Shown: positions 12,080 through 31,200 of the stretch, piece after piece | Layout of the letters: every line of letters starts with the position of its first letter | How positions within the stretch are numbered: the stretch's first letter is position 1 | Source of the DNA: Chrysaora quinquecirrha | Lineage: Eukaryota; Cnidaria; Scyphozoa; Semaeostomeae; Pelagiidae | NCBI GenBank assembly: GCA_014526335.1 | Contig: JACTAT010000002.1 | Location: 4,797,832 to 4,861,831 of the forward strand | DNA: 64,000 nt | Direction: 5' to 3' | Position numbers and translations under genes: made by a program | Notes under the pieces: generated by a model | What the model was told of the DNA's origin: nothing | Seen by the model: only the letters and a program-made list of their open reading frames with translations | The model's database searches: none

Positions 12080-13011
12080 ATGAACGAGGGAAGTGAAAAA
12101 GCAAGCTTTATTGATGAAAGCGGTGAGTAGAGCTAATAGATAGAGGTGGTGCAGCTTCTAAAATTCGATGAAGAAAAGAGCCAAAAAGCGAGGCAGAATA
12201 TGTTACTTTGAGGAGAAGAATTTCCAAGAGTGATTACAGCGAACGTGTTTATCGCAGGGAAGGAATATTTGTTAAAGATTTTAACTTGCGCACACTCTAA
12301 GGAATTGTTTTGTATATGATGTTGTTGTTGTGCTTATTGTTGTTGGTGTTGGCCGTTAAGGCAACGTGCAGTTCATGCTAGACTCATTACATAGGTCCCA
12401 CTAGTTTGCTCGATGTTGTTGTTGTTTTGTTTCTCAACCGCTCAGTGTGGAATGACAAATTAAAAGTAGGTGAGCGTAAACTATAGACTAGTTAATAACT
12501 ATACAGCATAAGACCATTATGGACTAAGAGTAGATTAAAGAAAAAACTTAAAAGCTTTTCTTACCGCTTTTCAGGTGTCTCTGATGACTTAGAGAATACC
12601 AAGAAGTGCGGAGAAGATTTTTCGATCGATGAGACTGACAGTGGAGTGACCTCTAGCGACGACACTATCAGCTGGAACGATAGTCCATCTTCAATTAATG
12701 CATATCGATGTGGAAAATATAGAGATGCTTGTTATGAACAATCTAAGATAGAGGTCGACTCAGAATCTTGGAAAACATCGTTAAACAGTAAAACAGCGAA
12801 AAACGAGAATTCAGGAAACAACTGCCTACAAAAAGAGAAGGAAATAATTAATTTGAGAAAATATTTTTCAGATATACGAAGGACGTTATGCGAGTTAGAT
12901 GGCAAATGGAAAGACATCGATGATGAGTTGAAACTACTTGACGATTTGAGAAAGCTGGAAAAAGGGAAAATTTCAAACATATTGGACAGTGCTTGCAACA
13001 AACAAAATTAA
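12080..13011 (+). CDS. Unrecognised small two-exon protein, 159 residues
   Basis: Exon 1 is 12,080-12,122 (ATG after an AG, so a non-coding 5' exon is likely), exon 2 is 12,575-13,011 (TAA). The junction is GT-AG with phase 1. The product is hydrophilic and acidic, with a serine-rich N-terminal half (DETDSGVTSSDDTISWNDSP) and a C-terminal charged helix of about 60 residues with heptad-like spacing (KEKEIINLRKYFSDIRRTL, then DDLRKLEKGKISNIL). No signal peptide or membrane segment. Such a layout suits a coiled-coil adaptor or scaffold subunit, but I do not recognise a family and assign no function. Moderately sure that it is a gene, because the two exons join in frame and the start lies in a sensible context. 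Confidence 0.6.
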
Positions 13012-13616
13012 TCAAGGCTTCTTTTTTTATTTTTTTCGCGAGATTATCGAGTTTGGTGAGGTTCGGGGCTATAGAACTTTCCCGTGATGATGAGAAATCA
13101 GAAATATTGGCATTCGTCGAAGCATATGGATGTTGCGTTATTTGGGATGCCTGTGTAGTGACGTTCGTCGCTTTTGCTCAAGGAACATACATATGCCTAA
13201 AATGCAGCTAAGAGTGCGACTACATCTACAAGTGTCTTGCTCTGCGAATGAAATTGTTGTTTCATACTCAGTACGTCTCAACAGTGATGCAAAAGTTGCA
13301 ACACAAAAGATATGTTCAGGCGGATGCGACAGAGTGCATAAACAGGGTTTTGGCACTATCAGTCTTTCAACTCTAATTGGAGACTTAAATCATATGCAGC
13401 ACTTTGTTGCAAAATTTGTTCCAAAAATAACGAAAGAATTCTTCTGACGGCTGGCTACTCTTGATGAGAGCTGTAATCCCTTTAGTGTTACCCTAGTACA
13501 AACACTGACTAAACATTTAAGATGAAGACTTTGAAGTTTCAGATTCGATAAAACAAACTCACTAACATAAATAAGGTTGTTTAACGTATCAGCAATAATT
13601 TTTTCCACATCGATTG
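13012..13616. other. Convergent intergenic region, nothing identified
   Basis: About 600 bp between the facing 3' ends of the 159-residue gene and YAE1. A TTTTTTATTTTTTT tract near 13,021-13,034 contains an AATAAA on the minus strand. ORFs here are short and overlap on both strands without coding character. No repeat identified. Confidence 0.4.
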
Positions 13617-14960
13617 CTATTTCCCTTTTATAATTAATTTCAATTTTTGAATTACACTTTTTGGTATGTTAGAATTCTCTAATAAAGATTCCAAGCTTTT
13701 TAACTCAAAGTCTAAAGAAATTGGCTTTAATTTCTGCTTTTTGCTATTAGATGGAGTTGAATTTATAGATTTTGTATCTCGCAATACAAAATCTTCAGTT
13801 AGATTTTGGTTTTCACCATTACATATGCAAGTTGATCCATTTCCGTTTTTCTTGCATATGTCAGTACCCTCAGTATTGTTCAACGATACAGAATTTTGAC
13901 TACATTCTGAGTTTGAACAGGACTCAGTCTTTTTACTCTCAAAGTCTAATTTATCTTCTCCGAAACTGAAACAATCCATCATCTCAATAGCTGAATCTAA
14001 ATTAGCAGATTTATTTTCATTTGGTAAAGGCTTCTTTTTCTTTTTGTAATCATCATTGAGCCTTTCGATAGTTGTTCTATCTATTTCTGGATCTTTGGCT
14101 TCTAACTGTTTCAAATCTTTTAAAAGCTCTGTAACTTGACTTTGCAGTCTTCATCAGCTTGGCTACCTCTGTTTGCATCAAGATATATCAATAAAGCACT
14201 ACAAAAGAAAAGTTGTGACAAGAGTAAAAAAGGAATATGTAACCAAAATATTATTAAATCTTGTATGAAAACTCTGGCTTATAAATGTATCACTTTGTGA
14301 AAGTTTACCCAAGAAAAAGAAAAACTCCCTCTGATGCTGATTTTCAAACAGAAATGTTTCAATACAAAAACTTGGTGTAAAGAAAGAAAATAAAGTAAGA
14401 AACCTTAAAAATCCTCGCAGTCTTGATGTTTGGAAGTATTGATGTGTTGCTTGAGCAAACCCTTCATTGAATCCCTCTTGCAAAGCACTTTCCTGACCAT
14501 CTGATATGCCCTCTCTATATCCTGCCTGGAAGAACAAAAGATAGGACAAAAACTTGAAAAGGGGTGGCTTGCACAAGTTGCCCCTGGGAAGGCTGGAAGC
14601 AGTGCCAGGCGAGGCAAGACAAGATTTCAGTACACTGCAGATTTGGGCACTTGCACACCCAAGTTTTGCAACTGAACGATAGGCTAACAATGGGATAGAA
14701 CAATAAAAAGGGGCTCTTGCACACCCGAGGTCTCGTTGAAAAAAGCTTAGGCCTACAAGATTAGTCCTCACTTCCTTCAGGTGGCTCGGTTAGAGGTGAC
14801 TAATAGTGAAAACAATAAAAATGAAGAAGTTCTAATTCTAGGCGAAAAACATCAAAATTTATAACAGACGTACTTTCCAATGTGTACTTTCAAGTCTCTG
14901 CAAATCATTACCAAAAATGTCACTTGGGGACTCCTCCAACATGTCAAGTGCGTCCTCCAT
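13617..14960 (-). CDS. YAE1: YAE1, ABCE1 (Rli1) Fe-S maturation adaptor
   Basis: Three exons on the minus strand: 14960-14874, 14525-14404 and 14148-13617, giving 246 residues (human about 226). YAE1 works with LTO1 to bring the cytosolic iron-sulfur assembly machinery to the ribosome-recycling ATPase ABCE1. The diagnostic feature is the deca-GX3 region in exon 2: GYREGISDGQESALQEGF, then NEGFAQA and RLRG, which matches vertebrate YAE1. The N-terminus is acidic (DALDMLEESPSDIFGND) and ends in W-K before the intron, as in the family. The long third exon is poorly conserved and polar, but its last residues (SLESLLENSNIPKSVIQKL) resemble the C-terminal helix of human YAE1. The exon 3 acceptor (gatgaag/A) is weak and was chosen by phase, so that boundary is less sure. 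It diverges from CDK12 with 317 bp between start codons. Confidence 0.85.
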
Positions 14961-15277
14961 TTTGTCTGAAAAGTTTTTATGTTGTTTCGCGATTGAGGTG
15001 AATTGTTTTTGTGCAGATGTCAGCGGACTGAATGCGCAGATTTGTTCTGATTTTGGACAGGTTGGAGTGTTTCTATTTCGCCTGTTGCCAAAATGGCGCA
15101 GAATGATGTGTGAGCAAAGTGGCCATAAAATAATTTTGCATCTCCAACAATCGCATTTCTCCAAACCTCATCACTCAATTTTATTGCAAATTTCAAAACA
15201 TTAAATCTTACTCTGTATGCATGAAATGATACTCCAAACAATTGATCTATTATTTCGACGATGATAACCAAAATAAA
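14961..15277. promoter_or_regulatory. Shared divergent promoter of YAE1 and CDK12/13
   Basis: The 317 bp between the two start codons must hold both 5' UTRs and the promoter(s). No TATA box is evident. An ATGGCGC-type stretch (15,092-15,097 region, aaaatggcgcag) is the only GC-rich patch. Bidirectional use is inferred from head-to-head geometry. Confidence 0.5.
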
Positions 15278-23863
<8,586 letters not shown>

Positions 23864-25315
23864 CACACGCGGGTTTCGCGAGATGTAGAGTAAGAATTCA
23901 CGAGACCATTTTTTTGAAAATCGCTCATATCCTAGCCTTTGCTATTGTACGTAGCATTTAGTTAGTATTTGTTTTCTTACAGGAAAAATTAGCCTGTCCA
24001 AATTGTAAAAAATTGATGTAGAACTTTTTGAATTTATAACATAAGAAATTTGTTTTCATTGTTGCCAGTTAGGTGATGTTTTTAACAAACTAATTGGGGA
24101 ATACACCCATATGCCATGATGAATATCAAATGCATTTAATTGGCAATGGTATCGTGCTTTTGTTTTCAAATCTATCAGTCTGCTACTCTCAGATAGCTAT
24201 TTTCCTTTTTGAGATCCACAGTCAATGCAATCTGTTTGTCTCTCCATTCTTACTGGGTATTTTGAAGCGGTTTTAATAATATTAGGACCGAACAAGTTTA
24301 ATGTCCTGCTTAAGAATTTAATCCATTTTCTTGAGCCTTCGATTGGAATGCTTCCTGTGCTACCATGTCATGCTTTTATGCACTTCCTTTCCATTTATTT
24401 CGCAATGAGGATTATTAAGTATGACTGTCTTCGAGAGGCATTTCACTCTTTAAAAAGACGTAGAAGATTTCTATTAAAACAAAAGGATTTCCAAGGGATT
24501 TGCATGAAAACAATATTATTTCAAAATGTATTCGAGATTTACAAGGATTGAATTGCCCCTCGAGTCATTTGTCAACAAAAACAAACTTATGTAAGAGCTT
24601 ATTTTCTTTTAACAGGTCAGTTGTGTTTTGTTGCGATACTGGCCAATTTTTTACAATGGACATATTCTGCGTTTACTATTATTGATAGCGTATTATTTAT
24701 GTGTTTCTTTTCACCTGATCTGGATAAGACTGTAGACAGGCGGGAATTTTTCACCCTGTATTTTAAAGTAGGGGTATGATGTACCCTCCATCCCCTAGGG
24801 GATGCCAACAAGAGAGCTTGTCTTTCATTAAGCGAATTCAAAACCGAATAAGGGCCTTTGCGCTTTCCTGTATTAATCAGAAAAGAAATAGTATTTATTT
24901 CCGCAACAAGTGCAGAAAATTAATGTTTTCAAATTAAAAAGAGTAATTCAAAGAAATTTAACGCTCTATAAAACGTTACATGTCTTCGACCCACGTTTTC
25001 CACACTGATTTTTTGTGTTTGATTGAGGTATATGAAATCAATATATGATAACAAGGAAGTAAATATTTACTTCCGCCTTCCGCCACCAGTTCCTGGAATT
25101 CCAACAACATAAAAGGCAATTCCAGGAAATTTCCAGGTGATTTGCGCACTTTCAGGACCTCTGTGCATATTCTGGCGGTCGCGAAGACCAACAATGCTAA
25201 AGGACACAATGTATTAAAATAAGACAATTAATGAATAAAGCTATATGTAAGAAAGAGTAAAATTTTAAACATCAAAGTCAGCAATTAAAAACGATAAAAC
25301 GCAGAGATACATTTC
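23864..25315. other. Convergent intergenic region between CDK12 and the repeat-protein gene
   Basis: Holds the two 3' UTRs. A short GAGGGGCATTTC-family element lies at about 24,432-24,563. An AATAAA on the minus strand at 24,894-24,899 could serve the minus-strand gene. No coding region is supported; ORFs are short and overlap on both strands. Confidence 0.5.
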
Positions 25316-27814
25316 TTATCCTATAAATCGCGGGTATTTTACTTTCACAATCGTTTTTCCAGCGGCTGTAAAGTCTGCGTTTAAAATCAAATTGTTTTGT
25401 TGAATATTCTGCAAAAATTCATTCCAGCCGTCAATCTTCTGAGGGCACGCTGCGGCAATTTTGTTCTTCTTGAAACTATTGCGCTTTTTGCCCCTTGGTT
25501 TCGCTTTCGCTGAGGCAACCGTCTTAGTTTCAGCAGTAGGAACGCTTGCAATGGCAATACATTCCTTAGATATTATCTTCGCAGTATGAGCTTCATGCAA
25601 GGATTCATTGATTTCGTTGGTACTGTTGGTCATACACTCCTCAAATACGATCTCAGTATGAGGTTCATGTGAGGATTCCTTGGTTGCATTAGAACTGTTG
25701 GCAAAACATTCCTCAGATATGATCTCAGTAAGAGCTTCATCCGAGGATTCCTTGATTCTGTTAATACTTTTGGAGATACATTCCTCAGAGGTGACCTCAG
25801 TTTGAGCTTCATGCAAGGATTCCTTGATTTCACGAGAACTGTTAGTCACACATTCTTCAGATCGAAACCCAGTCTGAGCTTCATACAGGGATTCCTTATG
25901 TCTATCCACGCAATCGACTGAATAACTGACAACACACACGGTAGATGAACTTTCAGCATTTACTCCATTTTGAAGTTCACGCACTTTAGATACGTGATTC
26001 GTGAATCTCTCAGTAGAAGATCCTTTTAATTGCGACCGATGTAGGTCTGCTTTGAATTGTATCTTATTCTCAGCAATCATTTCATACCATGGATCATAAT
26101 AGACTGGCTCTCCCTGTAATGGGAAAAAACCTATTTAATCAGAATTAATGGTTTGTTTGGAGTTTGACTATCAGCGCATTTCTCAAAGCGAATGCCCCGG
26201 CTAGAATGGTGGACACACCCTATCCTACCCGATTCTCGCTTATAAACAAATGATTGTGATAAACAGATGGATCTATGGACTTGTTTATTTACGCAAGAAA
26301 AGCGTTTGGGGAACTACGTTTTGTGCCATGGCTAAACGGTAAAACATTTTGCTTGAATACCAAATTTCAAAAGTTTGGACGAACAATGTTTGATACTTTA
26401 GACATAGCATAAGAAAATTCTGCTTGTCAAACAATGTTTTGTGATGCGGCCTAACGCTCAAACATTGCATGGTAAGCAAATGCAAATGTTTGATGATTCA
26501 AACATTGCTAAACAATGTTTGAGCGTGTTTGTGAACATTGTAGGGGAATTCTTGTTTTGTTCGAGTTGTTTCCCGAGTTTTCAAAGTGACAGATGTAAAG
26601 CAGCTTACCATATATGAATTTTTCTTTGTATCGTCAATTGGTATTCTCACTATTGCAGCTGGATCCAAGGCTAAAAAACGAAATTAGAGAATAAAACTAA
26701 GGCTCCTGCCAAACGATCAAACATTGTCAAACATTTGAAATTTGCTTGTATAGTAATTTGTTGACCGTTTTACCATATCGTAAAACAATGCTCGTTCAAC
26801 ATTTTTTGGTTGCATCAAACCAAAAATGTTTTCGAACTGTTTCAAAACCATTGCTAATCAATTCTGCTTGTCAATCAATGTTTCCAGATATGGCCAATCG
26901 CTCAAACATTGCTTGTTAAGCAAACTGCAAATGTTTGACAAACAGTGTTTGATTGTATGGCCGGTTTCTAACGGCTTTGCGAAATGATCAAATATTGTTT
27001 GTAAAACATTACAAATTCGCTTTTAAAGTAAATTGATTTACCATTTTGCCATGGCATAAAACATTGCTCGTCAAACACATTTAGCTTGCATCAAGAAAAA
27101 TGTTTTCGACATGTTTCAAAAACATTGCTTGTCGAATTCTGCTTGAAAAAATGTTTTCTGACGTGGCCAAATGTTCAAACATTGCTGACAAATTTTCAAA
27201 CAAGGAAAACAAGGTTTGATCATTTGGCTAATTTTGCCAAGCGATCAAACATTGCTTGATAAGCTCAATGCAAATGTTTGACCAGCAATGTTTGATAGTT
27301 TGACCTGTGTCTAACGGTTTGGCCATTCGACCAGACATTGTTTGAAACTGCTAATGTTTGAAAAATACTGCTTGATCGTTTGGCCTAAGTTTTAGATTTC
27401 TATGTTCCCAAGTTATCAAACAATTCTCAAACATTTCATCTTGATTATTTCATTTACCTTGTTGAGAGTTAAGACAAACTCCAAAAGTAATATCTTCAGT
27501 GGGGTTTTCGTGGATGAAGTCTGGCTGTCTCTTGTTCTTCTTAAATAAACGCACCAATAGTTTCCAGAGACGAAAACTTTGGTTCCCTGAAAAGACAAGT
27601 AAAGTAAAATTCAAACATTTGAATTTGTTTGTGCAGAGAAAGTGATCGTAAAGGCAAAGCAAGCAAAGGAACAGCCTCTGTTAGCATAGATTAGTGCCCT
27701 CCACCTCAGCGTGATAACGTGCTCTTTTCTCCAATGGTTTCCCAGTGTTTTAAGTTCTAGTTGAAAGCATCACTTACCTTTTGCTTCGTCAACTTCAGAT
27801 CTTGATTTCCCCAT
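25316..27814 (-). CDS. Unrecognised 341-residue protein with five 24-residue repeats
   Basis: Four exons on the minus strand: 27814-27778, 27586-27458, 26670-26609, 26113-25316 (TAG); all junctions GT-AG and in phase. The start MGKSRSEVDEAK is followed by a basic segment (SFRLWKLLVRLFKKNKRQPD), a conserved-looking part (LDPAAIVRIPIDDTKKNSY, EPVYYDPWYEMIAENKIQF), then at about residues 149-268 five tandem 24-residue units of the pattern KES.HEA.TE..SEEC..NS. The tail is basic (PRGKKRNSFKKNKIAA) and ends ADFTAAGKTIVKVKYPRFIG. No signal peptide or membrane span. I do not recognise a family; a cytosolic or nuclear scaffold is possible but unproven. The ATG lies 408 bp after the SMARCE1 stop on the same strand. 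Confidence 0.7.
25538..25897 (-). repeat. Coding 72-bp tandem repeat, five units
   Basis: In exon 4 of the preceding gene. Each 72-bp unit encodes 24 residues starting (K/N)ES and holding an invariant Glu-Cys pair (EEC or KEC). Units differ at many positions, so the array is old, but length is kept exactly in frame, which points to selection on the protein. Confidence 0.85.
26325..27395. repeat. Cluster of GGCCAAACGATCAAACATTG family copies
   Basis: Introns 2 and 3 of the repeat-protein gene hold about four head-to-tail or partial copies: about 26,325-26,530, 26,700-26,965, 26,965-27,215 and 27,215-27,395. Each is built of alternating caaacattg / caatgttt and ends near ggccaaacgatcaaac or tgatcgtttggcc. 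The exon at 26,609-26,670 lies between two copies. Confidence 0.65.
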
Positions 27815-28222
27815 TTTTCCGTTCAACGAAAACTAGTAAAATTAGCTTTCTCAAGATCAAAGATGATCTGTTTCCGAAACCTTGTTTTGATGAAAAGATT
27901 GTGACTATCGATTAAACTTTCTGAAACACGTCTTCTTATCAAGTAAGAAAAAATGTTTGTTCAAAGTTAATTCTCTTACCCTTATGCCAAATGTACTGTT
28001 TGGTAATTGTGACGTCGAAATCAATGGTTGAATTATCATTACGTCACAATGAAAAATCGATTTCGCATTTCGAAGCATATGCAACGACTTTGAATAAAGA
28101 TTTAAGTTTACAAATTTCAGATGTTTACGAACAATGTTTGATCGGTTGGCCACGGCCTGCGAAACAAAAACTTTAACTGTCTCTAATATAATACAGATTA
28201 CGACAAAATTGTTTATATTGAC
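27815..28222. other. Intergenic gap between SMARCE1 stop and the next start
   Basis: About 400 bp. It must contain the 3' end of SMARCE1 and the promoter of the repeat-protein gene. It includes a fragment of the GGCCAAACGATCAAACATTG family (about 28,115-28,155). No other feature seen. Confidence 0.45.
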
Positions 28223-31200
28223 CTAACAGTGTCTTGAGCTAAAACGTTCTGACAAGGAAAAGCAAAGATTACTCTTTGCTTGTAAGTTCTTTGCTTTCAC
28301 TTTTGGTTCCTCGTCTTTTTTGTCTTGTGATGTGAAAGAATCGTTTGAATCTTGGCTGCAAAGTTCTTCGGTTAAAGATTCGGATGATATTGGTCTTTCT
28401 TTCAGCTGTGGATTCAAAAATGAAGGTCAAACTTTGCAGTGCTCGTCCCAGGAGGGCGGGGGGGGGGTACTTCCATTGTCCATTATACTAGACTTGCCGC
28501 CCAAATGGGTAACTTTTCAGACACAATTTCCCTACATCAAAGTTCGTTTTTGGTGAAATATCTAAACATTGGTAGTAAACTATATAAAACTTTTTGACAT
28601 GCTTTGCTTACAAAAGCCTGATAGGTTTTCATTTAGAGTCAATGTTTTGGCACAAATCGGGTAAATGTCAAACGTTTCCAGCGCAAAATCTTTTTCGCAG
28701 TATTTACAGCCGCCTCAGGTGTTAAATTGGCTGCATAAACATGAGGTATTGGTACTAATGGGTAAAAAATACTGTTTTTCTATACATGGGTCCACACAAA
28801 TAACAGAATTTATCGCTAGACATGGATAAGTTTTTAAAACCTGGGCGGCACACGCCTAGTCTTTTGTACAATGAAGTACCTGCTGGGGTTGCTCGTGAGC
28901 TATGCTGATTTGCAACTCTAGCTACTGCTCTGAAAATGACTGTAACACTGACTGTATCAAAGGATGACTTGTTCAAATGTTGGGTTATGCTAAGTAACCC
29001 CCTGTTCTTCCCCCGTATTCTTCCGCTTTTTACACGAGGTATATATAAGGTTCTTTTCCCCATTTCCCTTATTCTCGGATAGTTGTTGTTTGCAAGCTTA
29101 GGCCGGTTAATCCGAATAAAGTAAATTACACAAATAATGTCACAAACCTTTTTAATTTCCTCCTGAAATTTCTCACTGCTTTCAAAGATTTTACGTTTTC
29201 TTGTTTCATGTCGTTGTTCAGCCTCCTCTATCTCTTGTTCTAACTTTCTCTGAAACCAGAAAAGCAATTAAATTAGAATCCTACCTTCTTCACAAGAAAA
29301 AACATGTCATAATCATAAATAACTGAATTCTTTACTTGATGCTGCATCAAAGACTGGACTTGTTTCTTCAGGTTTTCGAGGCGAGGTCTTGTGACAACTG
29401 AAACGCACGTTGAAATAATTAGTTATATTTCTTTTAATTTGAGCAATGAGCTAAAGAAAGATCTAAAGGAAATCGTTTTGAATCAACAAAATTAAATGAA
29501 ATAGCATTAAATGACATATACTTGTTTTGATATCTGGTACAGCTTGCTCGTTGAAAATCTCTGCAATGAGTTTATGATTTCTGTGAAACCTTGCCGAGGC
29601 AATATGCTTTGATGAAAATGCATCATCATCTAATGAAACAAAGAAAAGTTACATGTGAGTGATGCAGCAAGCATTTCTGGTTGTCATTAATTTAATTATT
29701 ACTACAATTAAATGTTTTTTCCCCGGACACTCAGAAAACAAACTTTAACAGATCCAGATCTCAGAAACATATCCAAAAAATTGACTAAAACAATTGCTTT
29801 GATGTGTTTCTGACGTTTATAATCTGAGGAGTGTCAGAAGAAAAAAGCTTTTAACGCTGTTTCTCGCAGCATGTAAGAGGAGGGTAGCCCTTTAACCTTT
29901 ATTGTATTTAACTTGCTGTTGTGGTCGAGTGGTCAAGGCGTTTTCCTTGTTAATGAATGGCTATTGGTCAGAGTTTTTGGGACCATAAAGACCATTCCAT
30001 TAATTATTTTCAACTGGACGCACAAGTTGCAAATCAAAGTAGAGGCAGATCTCTACAAAGTTTCATTCATTCATTCATACAACTCATTCATTTTTGAATT
30101 CGACGAAATCTTCTTTTGTATGATGCATGGAAAAATCTGGGACCAATCAGATGGGGGGGACAAACTGGATATACATATGTCAAACATCAGTTCAAAATCT
30201 TTTTAAAATTTATCACACCACGTTGTAGAAAACACATGTCAGTCAGTAGGAATGATAGAATTTCAGATTGAGTGAAAACTTTGCCGAAACTGTGCTATGT
30301 GCTGTTTAAATGGAAAGCGGCTATGTGTGTATTCTGGGAGGATTTACGCAATTAAGGCTCGTACTTAACAGCCTCAAATAATTTATAAACATACCATCGT
30401 CATCATCAATTTGCTGGATTTGAAATCTCGGCTCATCTCTCTACAAAAATAACGATTTTAAATCTAAGCATTTTGTTGTTCAAATCAAACCATAGGCTGG
30501 CCAAAAGATCAAACATTCTTGGTCAAACGTCTGTAATTTGCTTTTCTAACGTAATGTTTGATCATTTGGCAACATCACAAAACATAGCTAATTAAATACC
30601 TTTGCTTACAGCAAGCATAAAATGTTTTGAAGCTTCCTTTCAAGAAACAGAAATTGCTTTCAAATAATAAAAGTTCCTTTCAAGCAATAGACGTTTCTTT
30701 CAAGCAACAAAAGTTCGTTTCAAGCAATAGAAGTTCCTTTCAAGCAACAGAAATTCCTTTCAAGCAATAAAAGTTCGTTTCAAGCAATAAAAGTTCGTTT
30801 CAAGCAATAGCAGGTCCTTTCAAGTAAAAGAAGTTCCTTTCAAGCAATTAAATCAAAACCTCTATTCCTTGTTTTGATTTCTTACAGCAAGCATGAAATG
30901 TTTTGAAGCTTCCTTTCAAGCAACAGAAATTGCTTTCAAATAATAAAAGTTCGTTTCAAGCAACAAAAGTTCCTTTCAAGCAATAGAAGTTCCTTTCAAA
31001 CAATAGAAGTTCCTTTCAAGCAACAGAAGTTCGTTTCAAACAATAGAAGTTTCTTTCAAGCAATAGAAGTTTCTTTCAAGCAACAGAAGTTCCTTTCAAG
31101 CAATAGAAGTACCTTTCAAGCAATAGAAGTTCCTTTCAAGCAATTGAAGTTCCTTTCAAGCAATAGAAGTTCCTTTCAAGCAATAGAAGTTCCTTTCAAG

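Noticed and set aside
14199..14771. 190-codon minus-strand ORF
   Set aside because: It only reads through YAE1 exon 2 into both introns; the part outside the exon has no coding character.
28755..29267. 170-codon minus-strand ORF
   Set aside because: It is SMARCE1 exon 12 extended past its donor into intron.
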